Shown here one piece after another: positions 25,964-39,796 of a stretch of DNA of 64,000 nt. Below the pieces are notes generated by a model. It made no database searches, was not told the DNA's origin, and was given only the letters and a program-made list of their open reading frames with translations. Source of the stretch: Amia ocellicauda (Eukaryota; Chordata; Actinopteri; Amiiformes; Amiidae). The position numbers and the translations under genes are program-made. The stretch's first letter is position 1; each line of letters begins with the position of its first letter. The stretch lies in contig NC_089869.1 in assembly GCF_036373705.1 (NCBI RefSeq), positions 9,423,176 through 9,487,175 of the forward strand. Reading direction: 5' to 3'.

Positions 25964-28900
25964 TCAGTCATCGTTCCTCGCCCCCCTCAGGCTCGATTTC
26001 TGCTGCTTCTTCTCCTTCTGCCCCATGACGCGGTACATCTTCTTGCGCGCCTCCTTCTGCCTCTTCAGCTTGTCCATCTCCTCCTGCTCCTTCTGCCGCA
26101 GGAAGCCCTTGTGCTGCAGGCGCTGCTTGGCCCGGGCTTTCTTCTTCTTGTAGCTGTGCACGGTGCTCAGGGCAGTCAGCAGGGCGGCCACCTGCAGGGA
26201 GAGACAGGTGAATTGGATTGGGTTTTTTATTATACTGTAATTTCATCCTCACTCCATCTTTGTCATTTCTGTATTATATTCTGCACTGTGAACTACTGCC
26301 CATTGTTGTGATTTGATTTTAAAATTTCTGTGACCTACGTAATTACTTGGCATCTCCTTGGGTAAAGGTCAACAGCATCATAAATCATTTTGAACCAAAG
26401 AAATCGCTGCTTGGTTGCTCCAGAAAGTAACTTCCTGTATAGCAGATGGCTCTGGGCTTCAGGACAACCATATTAAAAGGTTGTCTGAGCCAACAAATAA
26501 AGAATATGCAGGTTTGATCTGTGAGAACTATAGACCTGGGTCATTTTAACCCAGAACAAAGGAGGTCTTGACTTGTTGATGATGTTGTTGACTACAGGTG
26601 AGAGTACCGGGGACCTCTCTTACCTTCTTTTCATGTGGCTCTCGGATTACAGCTGGTCTCTGTAGGTCCCGGGGCACCTTGCCCTTCTTCTCGGTCATTT
26701 TGGGCTTGCTCTTGAAGGGCAGGGCCTTCTGCAGCTGTTTGGGAATGTGCAGGGGGTTGAAGTGTCGCTTGGCCCTCACCACAGGCTGGAAAGGAATTAA
26801 ACAGATTTTAATCTCAGCCACGCAACACAGACACATACTTTCAGGAGATCTGTATAAAAATCAAACATACATGAGTCTTGGAACACCTGGAATTGAGAGA
26901 ATCCTCTGGAGGTTTCAGAGAGCCTTACCTTGTAGAGTGAATCCTTTTCAGGCTGGCGGCGGATGCCCTGCTCATATTTCAGCTGGCCCACCGTCTTCAT
27001 CCCCGTCCAGCTGTCCTTCTCCCCCACGGGCCGCAACAGAGAGGTCACGGGGTTATAGAGCTGGGGGACGGACACAGGGAACCAGGAGCGCAGGAACACG
27101 ATGTCTGCCAAAGAGGAAGAGAGAGCGGGTCACCTACAGAGAAAAACAATCTGAGCTCACCCCCCGTAGAACGGTCTGGTCCATTTCGGGTTTGAATACT
27201 GCAGGCTAAACCTCTCCCCTCCTCGCTCACCGCTCATCAGCAGCCTGTCCTCGAAGGTGGCCCTGTAGGCTCCAAGCGGAGTCCTCAGGGCCTTCTTGAT
27301 CTGCCCACGCACCCCGCTGACTGTCCGCAGAGACGCTCCCTCGAACTTCGCCACCTCCAGCACAGTGTTGAACATCCCCTGATACACAGAGAGAGAGAGA
27401 GAGAGTCCATTAGTGCAGAACAGAGACAAAAAAGGGTGGGGAACCACAAAACAGGAAAGAAAAATATATATTTATATATATAGGTCTCACATCTGCTTTC
27501 TGAACTGAATGAAACCGGCAAACCTTTTCTTGCCTCACAGAGTCAGGTAACAAGTATTTAGACTTCCGTGGTGAAGCAGCTGATAATCGGTTTAGAAACA
27601 AAAGAACAGTTCCCCCCTTCAGCTGTCTCCAGGTTTTGAGGGGGGTCTCCTTTATTGGTTTTCAGCAGATGTCTAATTTCTCCTTTCAAAAACGTCCTCT
27701 TGACTGCAGACCGTCTGTAAAACATCCCCCATTGTCCTCTGCCTATCCAGACAACAAAAGCCCCAGATCCAGTCCTGCCTTCTATAAGTTTCTTGTCAAC
27801 CCTGTGATTCCAGGCCACGGCACCATTTATCTCAGAACCCAGCAGGCTGCATTTCAAAGCTTTTGGTTCCCATGTAAAATGTATTCTGCCTTCTCCCAGT
27901 CAAATAAACTCCAAGGTTATCCAAGTAAATGACATTTTAAATCTAATAAATACTAATTTCCCCTTTTGGTCCTAGACCATTTCCTCTCACTAGATTTACT
28001 CCTTGTGTTCTCTTGTACTTTCTGCTCTAAACCAAACAAGTGTAGAAAATCACCCTGGCCAGTATTGAAGACTAAGAAATATCCTATAATCTGTGGCAAG
28101 CATCTGGGCATTATTATAATATAAAGTCAGCTTGTTATTGTATGAAATGTAACATCAGCCACCTGTGCTATTAGCAAAGTGAGAAGTGTGGAAAAGTTCT
28201 GTGGCCAAACAGTGTTTTCTGCAGTTTTCTGCAAATCTGGTTGAGGTTCCCTGTGAGAGTGAGAGGGACAGCTGTACCATGATGCAAGTTGGTTCCTGCA
28301 CTCATGGCAGATATTTTGGTCTTCTTTAGAACATATTACACATTCATCATAACATTTGTAGCATAACCCAGATATTCTACAGAAGGTTGAATAGAAATAA
28401 GACTATTTTGAGTAAGAGAGTGAGAGTTCCACAAGCTTCTGCACATCCACTGGAGGATACAAGCCATGTAGAAAATCTATCGCATGCTCTGAAAAGGACA
28501 GATCTCTCAGTCAGGTGGACAGGGATGCCAATGATGGGGTTAAAAAGCTCTGAATTCCGGAGGCCTGGACTGTTTCCAAACGGACCCAAGCAGCAGTCCA
28601 TCTGTGGATCACCTTACCTTAATAAAGGCTGTGTTCTTGAAGATCTTGTAGGGGTAGCCAATCAGCTTGAGCTTCTTCACGATGGTCACCGACTTGTCCA
28701 GGTCCAGCACCACCCCAGTGGCAGCAATGCGGAAGCCAGACTGAAAGACGGGACCAAGGCACAGTATGAGGACAGGGGCCCGGACTACGGGGAAACAAGC
28801 TCCTGCCTAACAGTCCCAGCCATGGAAGAAAAACAGCCTCCCACTGCATGCTTGTCTTATCTCCCTCCGATAGGTTTTATGAGTTGTAGGGTCTGGTTCA

Positions 28901-31900
28901 CCTGGGCTAATGAAGCAGAACAGCAAATATGCATAATAAACCAGGCCTGTCCAGGTCAGCTGTCTCCAAATCAGATAACCACCATGTAATATCAAGCATT
29001 CGGTGTTGGCTTATATTCAACAGCCTGCAGGGTGGAAAAACTGATTTGGCTCGGACTGTTGTGCAATGAAAGTCTTATTCATATCCCACTCACGTTCAGA
29101 TTCAGAATGGAGAGACAGACACACATTGTACTAAAATATAACTTCACGAACAATATTGTTTCGCAATTTAATTGAGAAAGAGCAAGTCAGAAATGCGTTA
29201 AACATGTTAACAACAAAAAGCCTCTCAAACTTAAGTGTTCAGTGAAATCATGAAAAGAAAAAGCCAATTAATCCCTTAAGATATGATCACTCTTAAATCT
29301 GAACTCCTGGAATGAAATCAAAGCGTCAGAGGGATACATTAACAAATAAAAGTTTTAATTTTTTTTTAAGAAATAAAGATATATATATATATTTTTTTTT
29401 TACATGAAATCAAGGAATAATTCAGTCTGAAACCACAGAGCCCTGGGATTTTCAAATGAGCTCTCCAAATCATAGTGGAGGTCTCCAATATCTTCACTCA
29501 CAGGGTATGAATATCAGACCTCTACATATGTGTCTGCATGATACATAAAGCCAGATTACCAAATACTGCTGTGATTGTGCATGCTCATTGTTGTGTTATA
29601 TATATTACCTCTATACAGGCTACTTATTTTAATCAGTGCTCTTTGAATAGGAATTCAGTTAAGCCTTTCCAAAACCTGACATTCGGCACGTTGTACTTTC
29701 CTGACAGAGTGCAATCTGTCAATATTTTTTCAGCTCTAACACCCGCCCTGTACCCCCAGAGTCCTACCTGAGTGCCAGCTACTGACTGAACGGCCAGGAA
29801 ACCAGTGCCCTGCGGGGTGATGGGCCCTGGAACGCAAGAGGAGTCTGGGATTAGGAGATGGCTAAACAGACAGCTAAACAGACCAAGGCCTTAAGAGGAT
29901 GATTTTCACAATTTCTTGATCCTGTATAAAGGGATTGCTCTGGCTATTCTGAATGTAACTGTAAATATACTAAGAAGCAACACAAGGGCACTTGAGGTTT
30001 TTCACTGCAGTGGAAATTGAAACAGGCATTCAACCCGCTCTGGTTGCATCTGTGAAGCCAGTCAGCCAAGTCCTCAGTGTCATCTGCAGCTGACAGTGGG
30101 CACAAAACACAAACACACCCCCTCCACACCGCACAATAGCTGCGCTTCAGTTACAACCCATCTCCAGGTCGATTGGCGCGCCCGTGGACTATGCAGGGCT
30201 GGATGCTGAACCTGGTATTAGATGTTCTTATAGTGCCAAGCCAAACCTCAGCCTGTTATTCAAAGCATGGCAAGAAACAAAGAAATTGAAAAAAGAACAG
30301 CTGTGCCACCTTTTGGCCCATTCTGTGAATTAAACCCAGGCCTCTTCTATGAAGGGAGCTGTATTGTAGGGAACAGGACCCCCTCCCCTGAGACAGACGG
30401 CTTTTCCTCACCCCAGATGGTGGCCCCGCAGTGCATGTGCAAGGGGGTGTACTTGAGCAGGCGGTGGCGGCCGTTATGGTCCTCGATGTGGTACAGGGGG
30501 ATGGTCTGGAAGCGGCGCCAGCCCAGAGACATGATCAGGGGGTCCCGGGTCTTCAGGATGCGCCCGTGCCAGCGGTGTTTCTTCAGACGCATCTGCAGGA
30601 CAAAGAGGAGGACAGCTCTGAAGCGGGGGACAGATCACCAACTACAACAGGCCTGGGAAACTTGCACTGCCGCCACAATCGCCGTACAACAACAAATCAG
30701 TACAGAGGTAAGTTAGAATAAGCAGCTGCGATTTACAGATGCCACAAGACAAAAGAGGAACAAAACAGCAGACACAAACAAATCCATGTAGCTTTGTGTT
30801 GGGGCCTTGTGCGTTTGTTTTGGGTTTTTTTTAGGTAGGGAAATTGTGACCTATTTTGGCCACATAAAAATGAATAAATAAATAAATAAATAAATTTCAC
30901 AATCCAGCAATTGTCTTGACATTTATTATTTCACTTGCATCTCCCTTTAATTTGTAACCCAGCGACAAAGTGACGCAGCCGGGCTCTAAATATAGAAACC
31001 TGTAGGTAGCGAACAGCTGTCTCAAGCAGTGCTGTTGTCCTGCCGAGAACAATTATAGAAAGGGAAAAGCAGGAGGCCTGTGCTGATTCAGAGTGGAAAA
31101 ACACTGGGTTTTATACACTCCCCGTCCCCAGCCTGTTGTTAATATATACCCTCCCTCCCCCCGACTCCAATGTTTGTTTATGAATAGAGCTAGAGAGGAA
31201 ACCAAAATCACGTGGGGGGGGGGGGGGGGGGCAAATAAGGGTTTTGGAATTGATATAGATAAAAAAAGAAATCTAATCTACAGGATCTACAGGAAATCTA
31301 AGAATGACATAGACCTTATTTTTACTTTTTTTAAATGAGATTCTTATGCAGATATTGGCCTAACAGAAGCCTCTCTCTCTGGAAAAACATGAGATGGGAA
31401 CAGCCACCCCTTTCGTGCCACTCACCTGCAGGTAACCCACGTTGCCCTCACTGGCGCCCAGGCCCCCGAGGATGACAGGGTAGTGGGGGTCGAAGTTTGT
31501 GACGAACTCGCAGGGCACAGCGGGGATCTCCAGGCGTACGTACATCCCAGGCCGGAAGCCTTCGTACTGGACTCGGAGGTCGTCATCCACGTCCTCAAAC
31601 TCGGCCCGGTTCAGCTGCAGAGTGGGGGGGGGGGGCAGATAAGCCATCAAAACCCATTCATTCATTTCCCAATTAATCAGCAGTTAATTAAACTGTACCA
31701 CTGCAATTGTAACAATACCAGATAGATGTCTAATTAGTAATCGGTGAATGTTTGTATGTATACATGTCAACTTCTATAACTTTCTAAAATAATGAGTTAA
31801 AAAGAGGCTTTGATGACTACAAGAGTCAAGTTTGTTCCAAAGTACAGAACAGCCTCCTGGAGTGAAGATGGCACTGCTTTGCACAGATACATTATTTTGC

Positions 31901-34900
31901 ATAAAGATTTTATGCAAAATAGCAATATAGTCTGCTTCCACTATTTTTCACGTCACTGCAGGGATTATGCTATCAGTATTACTATGCTATTGAGGTGATT
32001 ATTCATCTCTCTGCAAATCCAGTAAAACCGTTTATTGGCGTTTAGGGAGATTTCACATAAATATATAAATAAAATAAATACAAATCAGTGCCATAAGAAT
32101 GTTTTTAACACCAGTGAAATTATATGAAAAGTCAAGGTGAAACAGACTGAAATTTAACATTGTAACAATCCAGTTCTTATTAAAGTGCTAGAGCCAGGGG
32201 AATTTACTCTAGTCGAATAATGAAATATCCCCTCCAACTGTCGTTTGTTTGTGATCCACAGGAATCCTGTCCCCGTGTCGCACCCCACACCACCCTCCAG
32301 CACCCCTGACCTCTGCCTGCTTATGCATCTCCTCCTTGAGGTCGTCGAAGTAGGTGGCGTCTCCTTCGTCGTACTCCGAGTTGAAGCGCTCCTTCAGGCG
32401 CCGCTTCTTCTCCAGACGGGCTTTCTTCCTCTCCTCCTCGTCATCGTACACCTTCATCACTTCCTCCTCCTTCTCCTCGTCCTCGTCCTCTTCTCCACTC
32501 GGCTCCTGCACGCCACACAAGATCAGAGCATAACCCCAGTCAAGATGACAGGCCCTGTGTCATTGCATTAGGGTGCATCTCCACAAAAAATAATCCTACT
32601 CTAATATCAGATGCATTTAATTTTAATTCTGGATCTGTCTCTCTGTACAGTACTGTGGAAAGGTTTCAGCTCATATGTAAATATTTATTGTATTCAGTCT
32701 TTTTCTGGTACGAATGGAGTATAAATCCACTATAAATTAACAAAACTAAACAAATCACTAAAATAAAATTGATATTTTTTGTGTGGGTATCAAAGAAAGG
32801 ATGACACGGCAGGATGGATATTTCAGTAACAATGAAAAATAACAAGCATATAAATGATGGGACGAGTCTGATCAATGATTTAACAATGTGTGTCTGTTCT
32901 GAGCTTGGAAAATACGGTCACTGCCATTCAAATGAGCAGAAACATCTTCCCAGACCTGAACGCTTACGAAAAATAAGGTGACCCCATTGTGATATACGAT
33001 TCCAGCAGCTTCAGTAGACATTAAATTCTCCTGCAGGGCAGAATCTGTCCTGGTTCATTCATTCCGACTGTCTTCTCTCTCCAGCACAACGCCCATAGTT
33101 GACAACCAGTTTAAAGCTGTGATTACTTAACACATTCCTTGCTTAAGCTGGACATAACTCTCTCTCCCCACCCCTTTCCTTCCAACCACCCCACCCATAA
33201 TATTAAAACTGTCAGGCAATTAACACTTAGCTGTGGAATTTAGTCTTGCAGGGATGTACGACACAAACATGATCAAAATGTCTCCGAGAAAAACATAAAA
33301 ACTCTTGAAAAGTGTGTGAGTTCATGGTCGGATTATAAATAGGATAATACCTGATATTTCACACTGGATGTTAAATTTATACGCTGTCATCTTAACATGA
33401 CACAAAGTGCTAATTGTAGCGTGAACACGTTTTTGTAATTAAAAATATTCTAAAATGTTGGGGGTGAAGAAAAATGTTAATCTTATTGGGCACCTCTTCT
33501 TGGTCCTCCTTTTTCTCAGACTTCCCCTTGTGGACTTCTCCCGTTTCCAAGTCTTCAAAGTCACCGTACATGTCCTCTGAGAAGACAAAGAGGGAGGAGA
33601 AATAGTGAGACAGAGTTGCTGTGTGGGAGAGAGAGAGCAATACAGAGTAGACTAAAGACACTAACCATCCTCCTTCAGAAGTGTTGCGGCATCCTTGCCC
33701 TCTTCCCATTTCCCCGTGACGAAACAGTCTCGGATTGAGTTCAGCATCTGTACCAACAAACACAGGTCAGTTACCCTCTGAAACCTCTACCTTACCCCTT
33801 AACAGGATGGGAAAGATGGGGAAATAATGTCCCTTCATTGCTCACACTGCCTCAGTTCTTAGGTTTGCACCCAGAACTTGTAAAAGTGTCAATTGAAGGA
33901 GACTGACAGTTCCAGAGTTTTGATCCCTTAAGGGATTAACCCTTCAGAGCCCATTGCAACGTTTAGGACATAAACATTTAACAAGACTGGCAAGAATACA
34001 TCGTACTAATTTACCAGATCTCTCTATGTGATTTAAATGTCATACTGGGTTCCTGAGGATTAAAACCAGCCTTGTTTTATCCATTCTACTACTACAGATT
34101 ATTCTGCAAAGATTTCCCACGGTTCTCCATCATGATTTTACTCTGCTTTCCTGAAAACAGTCTAAGAGGCTCAGCCCATATACATCACACTTGGATCCTA
34201 AGGGTGAAAAGAACCAAATTAAAATTACATCTTCCGTAAAACTGACAGACTCATTTGAACCTCCTCTAACTCCTCACCTCCTCCTGGTCCCAGTCGTGGG
34301 TGCCGTCAGGGGGGTACCGGGTACAGTCTAACCCGTCAGCCCGCTGCCTCTTGCCCTTCTCGGGTCGGCTGACACGGAACAGCCCCCCCAGCTCCTCCTC
34401 ATCCTCGCCCTCATCCTCCTCTTCCTCCGCCACTGAGAGGAGAGAAAAGGGCCGTTTAACCTCAGCCTGGTGTCACTTGCAGCTGCCACACACTCTTTAA
34501 CACTCAATGTCAAAGGCTTTATAAATACATGCGAGAGATCAGAACTTCATTGGACAGGATACGAAAGATGGAGTGCAAGTGAACTAAATTTAGACATCAC
34601 AGTCTCTTCTGTGTCTAAACCACCTTCCTAATGGCTTGCTTGCTTGCTGTGGATTGAGAAACCAGCCAATCACAGAGCAGCATTTCCAAAACATTCCAAT
34701 ATCTCCCATCTTGTATATCAAAGAAATCCCATGTGTGGAATAGTGCAGATTTTAAAAATATCATGGGAAATCTGGACCACACCATTTTTAGGCAGAAAGA
34801 AGGAGTGTTCAGTGCTATATTCAACAAGAGCCTAAATTCACTGAAATTACATAAGACCTAATTGTAAATTAGGTAAATCTTAGGAATGCACTAATTCCAT

Positions 34901-37900
34901 CGTGTCTAGGCATGCTTGATTCACCATGGCAGGGTCCTGAACAGTCACTAAACTACTCCACAGCTTGGAGATCAGGTGGAGGTGCCCACTTGCCCACGGT
35001 GCCAATCAATGCAGCACCCATGCCCCGGTGCCCACCTGAGCACGCCCACAGGCCCACACCCACTCACCTGTGCCGTACACCAGCTTGCGCAGGTTGACCT
35101 TGGTTTGCTGCTGCCGTAGAAACACGTCTGCGGCCTTCTGCGCCAACCCCTCTTTCCAACGCAGGGCACCTGAGAGCGAGAGCGAGAGAAAGGTAAGTCA
35201 GCAATGCTTTTGACAAGAATACACTTCATATTGTACAGTCCTGTTTCCCACATTCAGTGGCATTCAATACTTCTTGCTGATGACAAAAACAGCTGAAAAA
35301 ACAAACAAAATCAAGGCTAAATTACTATAAAATTATAGCTCCAACACAGTCTGTTTGAAATCTGGGTAGATGCTCATTTCCAGCACATCGTTAATGACTT
35401 ACTGGAAGGTAATTATGTGTGATTGTTAGGAGAGAGGCGTGTAGGTTTACACATCGCACACACACACACACAGCTACAATGCTACTGTGGAGATTTTGCT
35501 GCGTCTCAGAATATTTATTAGTGCTTATCCCCCAACTCCCTGGAGGTGTGCATCAACAATGTGGTTGGAAACCAGCATGACTTCGCAGACTAATTTTGTC
35601 TGACAAATTGTGGTACTGATTATAAATGATTACTGTGGCAGTTACCACCTACAGGAGGAGCTATTACTGAACCGATACAGCAGCCGATTCACACAGTCAC
35701 TGGCTGGGGCTCTTGGAATAGGAAAGGAAACCGAGAGAGAAAGATCACCTTCGGTTTCAAAGCACAGGATTCCCTCCTCTTCCATCTTCTCCTGCTCTGG
35801 CTTTACGTTTGACCCCTTGACACCATTGCTGCTTTTGGGAAGGTCCTCTCCCATCTCAGAAGCCCCAGATTCTTCCTCCTCCTCTTCATCGTTGTCGTCG
35901 TCTTCCTCCTCCTCTTCTTCCGAACAATGTCCTGAATCCGCCACCCCCTGGCCCCCTCTCTCACTGTCACGATCCCTCTCTTTTTCTTCCTCCTCCTCCT
36001 CCTCCTCCTCCTCAGTCTCCAACTCCTCTCCTTCACTCTCCTCCTCTCCCTCGCTCAGCTCCAAGTCATCCTCGCTGTCTGCGAAGGCCGGCACCTCATT
36101 CTCTCCTTTCTTCCCCTCCTCCTCCTCCTCTTCCACTCGCCGTCTCTTCACAGGCACGGGGGCTCCCTGCGTCATCTGCTCTTCCTTCCCCTTCAGGATC
36201 TTCTCTCCTTCATTGTCCTCTCCCTCACTCTCAGCACCATCATCTTCCTCCTCCTCCTCACTCTCACTCCCACTCTCTCTCTCTCCCTCTCCCTCGTCCT
36301 CCTCCTCCTCCTCCTCCTCCTCTTCTCCCTCGCTATCTCCTTCACTCTCATCCTCCTCCTCATCTTCATCAGCAAAGACCGCTCTCCTCCTCTCCCTCTG
36401 TGTCTGGGGGTCAAACACTCTACTCTCAGAGGGCGAGGTGTTGTCTCTGTGGTGGGGGGACAGAACAAGGACACGGTTAACCATCTGTCTCTCTCCCTGG
36501 AAAGACAAACTTGCACTGAAATGGGGCAATTTCCTTTTACCAATTGTTAATAATAAATTAATTTCGCAGCCTCAGCAGGAGACAAAAACGCCAATCAGCT
36601 AAAACCGAAGAACCGATTTAAACCAGAGCTGTCCAATCCTGTGCTGAGCAGAGCCCCAAATTACTGTAAGAAAACCCTGACCTTTTAAATGAAGAGGTTT
36701 GCTTTAAATTGGAAATTCAAACCTGTTAATGACTCAAGCGCTTATCAAATTACAGTTTGTTGTGCACCTGCTGAAAGCTAATCGCTCGGCTTCCGTGGGC
36801 AAAGGCGGCTGCAAATTAATGTGGTTCGTAAACGCGAGGGTCAGATGTAATAATGCTCTCCTCTCTGTATAAATGTAAAACTGCTATCTGAGCGACGCAT
36901 CTCTCTGCAGACAAGACTCAACACAAGCGATGCCACGCCATTGTAATTGTACGATTGACACCATTGAATACAGAAGAACGAAACCGCTAATTAGGTGATA
37001 GTTATCACATTAGGTAGATAAGCTCCCCAAGTGCCCCTGGCCAGAGCGATAACGTAATTAACAGGTGTCTGAGCAGCACGGAAAAACAATGAGCTGAAAG
37101 AAAAGAAAACAGAAAAAGAGAGGGTATTGAGAGGGTCACTTCTCCACTTCTTTATAAAAACAAAACAAAAGCAAAAGCCACTTCATTGTATTTATGTCTT
37201 CATTCAGCAGATAAGGGGGAATCTCGCCCCAACCAGGCTTGGCTCTCCATATGCGCACAGAATAGACTAAGGCAGCTAAAAAGCTCAAATTACATCAAAT
37301 ATGTATATATTAACGACACACTGATCGTGGTTGCCATAGCACAGTGCAAGAGTTTTTACAGATACCCACCCAGCATCTTCCACCTCCGCTGGCGTCATGG
37401 CTGCAGTGCCGGAGAAAAGTGACACCTTGCTGGCGGCCATCTTGGCATCCAGTGTGGCGTGTGTGCCAATGAGGGACTGGACCAGCTCTGTAGTTGGCCT
37501 GGGCTCCTCCTGTGAGAGAGACATGAGGAAGGGGTTGTGTTTATTATAGGAGGGGGAAAAACTGATTGATAGGCCTCTAGATCTGTACTGCACCGTTTCC
37601 CATCAGCCTACTGTCTTCCAGTGCATTATGGGGGATTTGCACCATTTCAAAAGGTACAAATCACGGACTGTGAACCAGTTCAAAGATGTGGGGAGAATGG
37701 CAAGGACTCCCAGGAGGGTGAGTTGCGACTGCGGTCAGTAGGTGTGTGGGCCAGAGTGGTGTTACCTGCTGCTGGTTAGCGTGGCTGCCCCCCAGGTCGA
37801 TGTAGACGGCGTCCTTGTCGTACACCACCCCTCCCACGCCCGACATCGGGGCGTACAGCAGCCTCTCCTTCTCATTCAGAGCTCGCTTCTTCTGCTCCCC

Positions 37901-39796
37901 CGGAAGTGGGCAGGGGTCCGGCAAGAAGCTCACGTCAGCCACAGCAAAGTCGCCCACGCCTACAGGGCACACACACGGTCACACATGGAGGCAAACTCAA
38001 GAGTCATGCAACATTAAATCATCATGAACATACATAATATGATCTGGACTTGTCCTACCTGGGATGTGGACCTGGCTCCTGTTCTTCAGGTATGACCCAC
38101 GGAGATAGCCGTACAGGCAAACAGTGCGGTCACACTTGGGGTCCACCCTCATGGCCTCGGGGTCCGTCAGGTCCTCCATGCTGCAGAGGCAAGCACCATC
38201 AAGCCTGAGACCACTTAGACTGCATGCGTTACCTGCACCTGATTTAGCTGGGACCAACTCGCACAGCTGCGGTTTGAATGGTCTTCTAGAGCAAATGATG
38301 CCACGGCAAATACTCCTGAATACAGACTATGTGTTTGGCAATGTGCTCTGCTAAAGTCCCCTTATTAAAGGCAAGACAGGAACCTCCAGGTTGCTTCATT
38401 TTCCCCAGTGCCAATCTTAGGAAGCCACTAAAAGCCCAGCCCAATGGCCGCACTCACCGGTCCGCCAGCACGTAAGGGTGGGAGGTCTGCCACACCAGCG
38501 GACGGAACTTCATCACAGAGATGAAGCGGCCCAAATTGCGCACTTCCTGCTTCTGATACTCGCCATGGACCATTCCTGACAGGTAGAACAGCTTGGCACC
38601 CTGGAGGGGAAAAAAAACAAAACAAAGACAAGCAAGGAAGTCAGAACCAGCACATCATGATGACACCATGATGGAGTTATACTGAAGTACGCACACAACC
38701 TCTATCTCTCTCTCACCTGGTAGACCTCAGTCCAGAAGCGGTGTTTGAGGCGTTTCTTGGTCTTGCGTAGCTGCTTGTTGTTCTTGAAGGAGTCCAGGTG
38801 GGTGAGGACCCCCATGATGCGGGGGAAGCCGTGCACCTGGCAGATGTTGAGGAACTCAAAGGTCTCCATCTCAAATCCAAAACTGGCATCGATCAACATT
38901 AGGACCTTTGTAACAGAGACAAAGAGAAACATAAAGTATCTATTGTTGACATTGTTATATAAAACTCCACTTCTCCTAAGACGTATCAAAAACACAACTG
39001 GGCCAGGGGCACCACAACACTCACCAGGTCAGCCACCTTGGCCAAGTCGATCATGGTGTTGATGTCGTTGCCGCACTCAATAAAAGTCAGCCGTCTCTTC
39101 TTCCCTGAAAGCAATCAGAGCAGGGGGGGTGGGGTTAGAGGCCGGGAAAAACAGGTCCACCATAATGTGGCACAAGGTTGTGGCACAGTTCTGTCACAGT
39201 GACCACCAGAAAACACCAGAAGAATAGTCAAACATTCCTTTCAACTCCTGCATTCAAACACAGCGCTCACCTGACACTATGGTCACAGGCCCACAGATCT
39301 CACTCAGTTTCTGCTGGGTGAAGTTTTTGATCAGGCAGCGAATCACGGTGCTCTTGCCCACCCGGGGGGGCCCCACGACCACCACCACGATGGGCGGAGG
39401 CTCCAGGGGGGTGCGGTCTACCAGGGGGATGTGGTGCTTCTTGGCCTTTAGGTCCTGGGTCCTAGGAGGAGAAAAGAGGCCCACAGAGGGGTAAACACAC
39501 AGTCCAAGGACAAGACATAAATAGAGGACAAGATAGAAAGGCAAAGACAGGTCCAAACATGTCCAGGATAAGTCAGTGACACCGCTATACCCCCGCCGAC
39601 ACAGCGCCCCCAGTGCTGACCTGTGGAAGTTCCTGGCCATGCGCACCACCGACTGCACGGCGAAGGCCTTGGGGTTCCTTCTCCTCTCATCCTTCTCCTC
39701 CTCCACGCCCTGCTCCTGCTGCTTCTTGTTCTTCTTCCTGACCGCCTTAGGGCCGCTCAGCTTCTTCTGGTGCTTCTTGTGATCCTTCGCCTCCAT
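25964..39796 (-). CDS. bms1: Ribosome biogenesis protein BMS1, 1271 aa
   Basis: Nucleolar GTPase of the BMS1/TSR1 family that acts in the U3 processome and delivers Rcl1 for 18S rRNA processing. The 22 coding exons (high to low) are 39796-39621, 39461-39271, 39104-39025, 38905-38717, 38600-38458, 38180-38059, 37959-37766, 37509-37370, 36446-35749, 35169-35068, 34432-34278, 33747-33666, 33576-33494, 32505-32311, 31614-31426, 30592-30412, 29826-29768, 28740-28618, 27378-27231, 27104-26929, 26785-26624 and 26191-25964. All phases agree and the sum is 3816 nt. Seen: basic N-terminus, P-loop GPPRVGKST at residues 89-97, [24 protein letters not shown], a long Glu/Asp/Ser-rich centre in the 698-nt exon, then the conserved C-terminal half ([58 protein letters not shown]-like [11 protein letters not shown]). 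Human BMS1 is 1282 aa. One donor (after 33494) is weak, GTGCCC. Confidence 0.97.
31214..31231. repeat. Poly-G run (18 G)
   Basis: Homopolymer in a bms1 intron. On the coding (minus) strand it is a C run 200 bp upstream of nothing functional that I can identify. A second G run lies at about 31623-31634, immediately upstream of an exon acceptor. Confidence 0.8.
36995..37052. promoter_or_regulatory. Cluster of GATA-type sites in a bms1 intron
   Basis: GTGATAGTTATCAC at 36995-37008 has perfect 6-bp inverted arms, that is, two GATA words head to head. AGATAAG follows at 37016-37022 and CGATAA at 37047-37052, giving four GATA words in 58 bp. It lies in the 860-bp intron between the 37370-37509 and 35749-36446 exons. 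An enhancer role is inference only. Confidence 0.3.

Noticed and set aside
26598-27209. 203-codon plus-strand open frame
   Set aside because: Crosses two bms1 exons on the opposite strand and the intron between them. Shadow frame.
35610-36602. 330-codon plus-strand open frame, almost all Ser/Pro
   Set aside because: It is the antisense of the Glu/Asp-rich bms1 exon at 35749-36446 (GAG/GAA codons read as CTC/TTC and shifted to TCC/TCT). No independent evidence.
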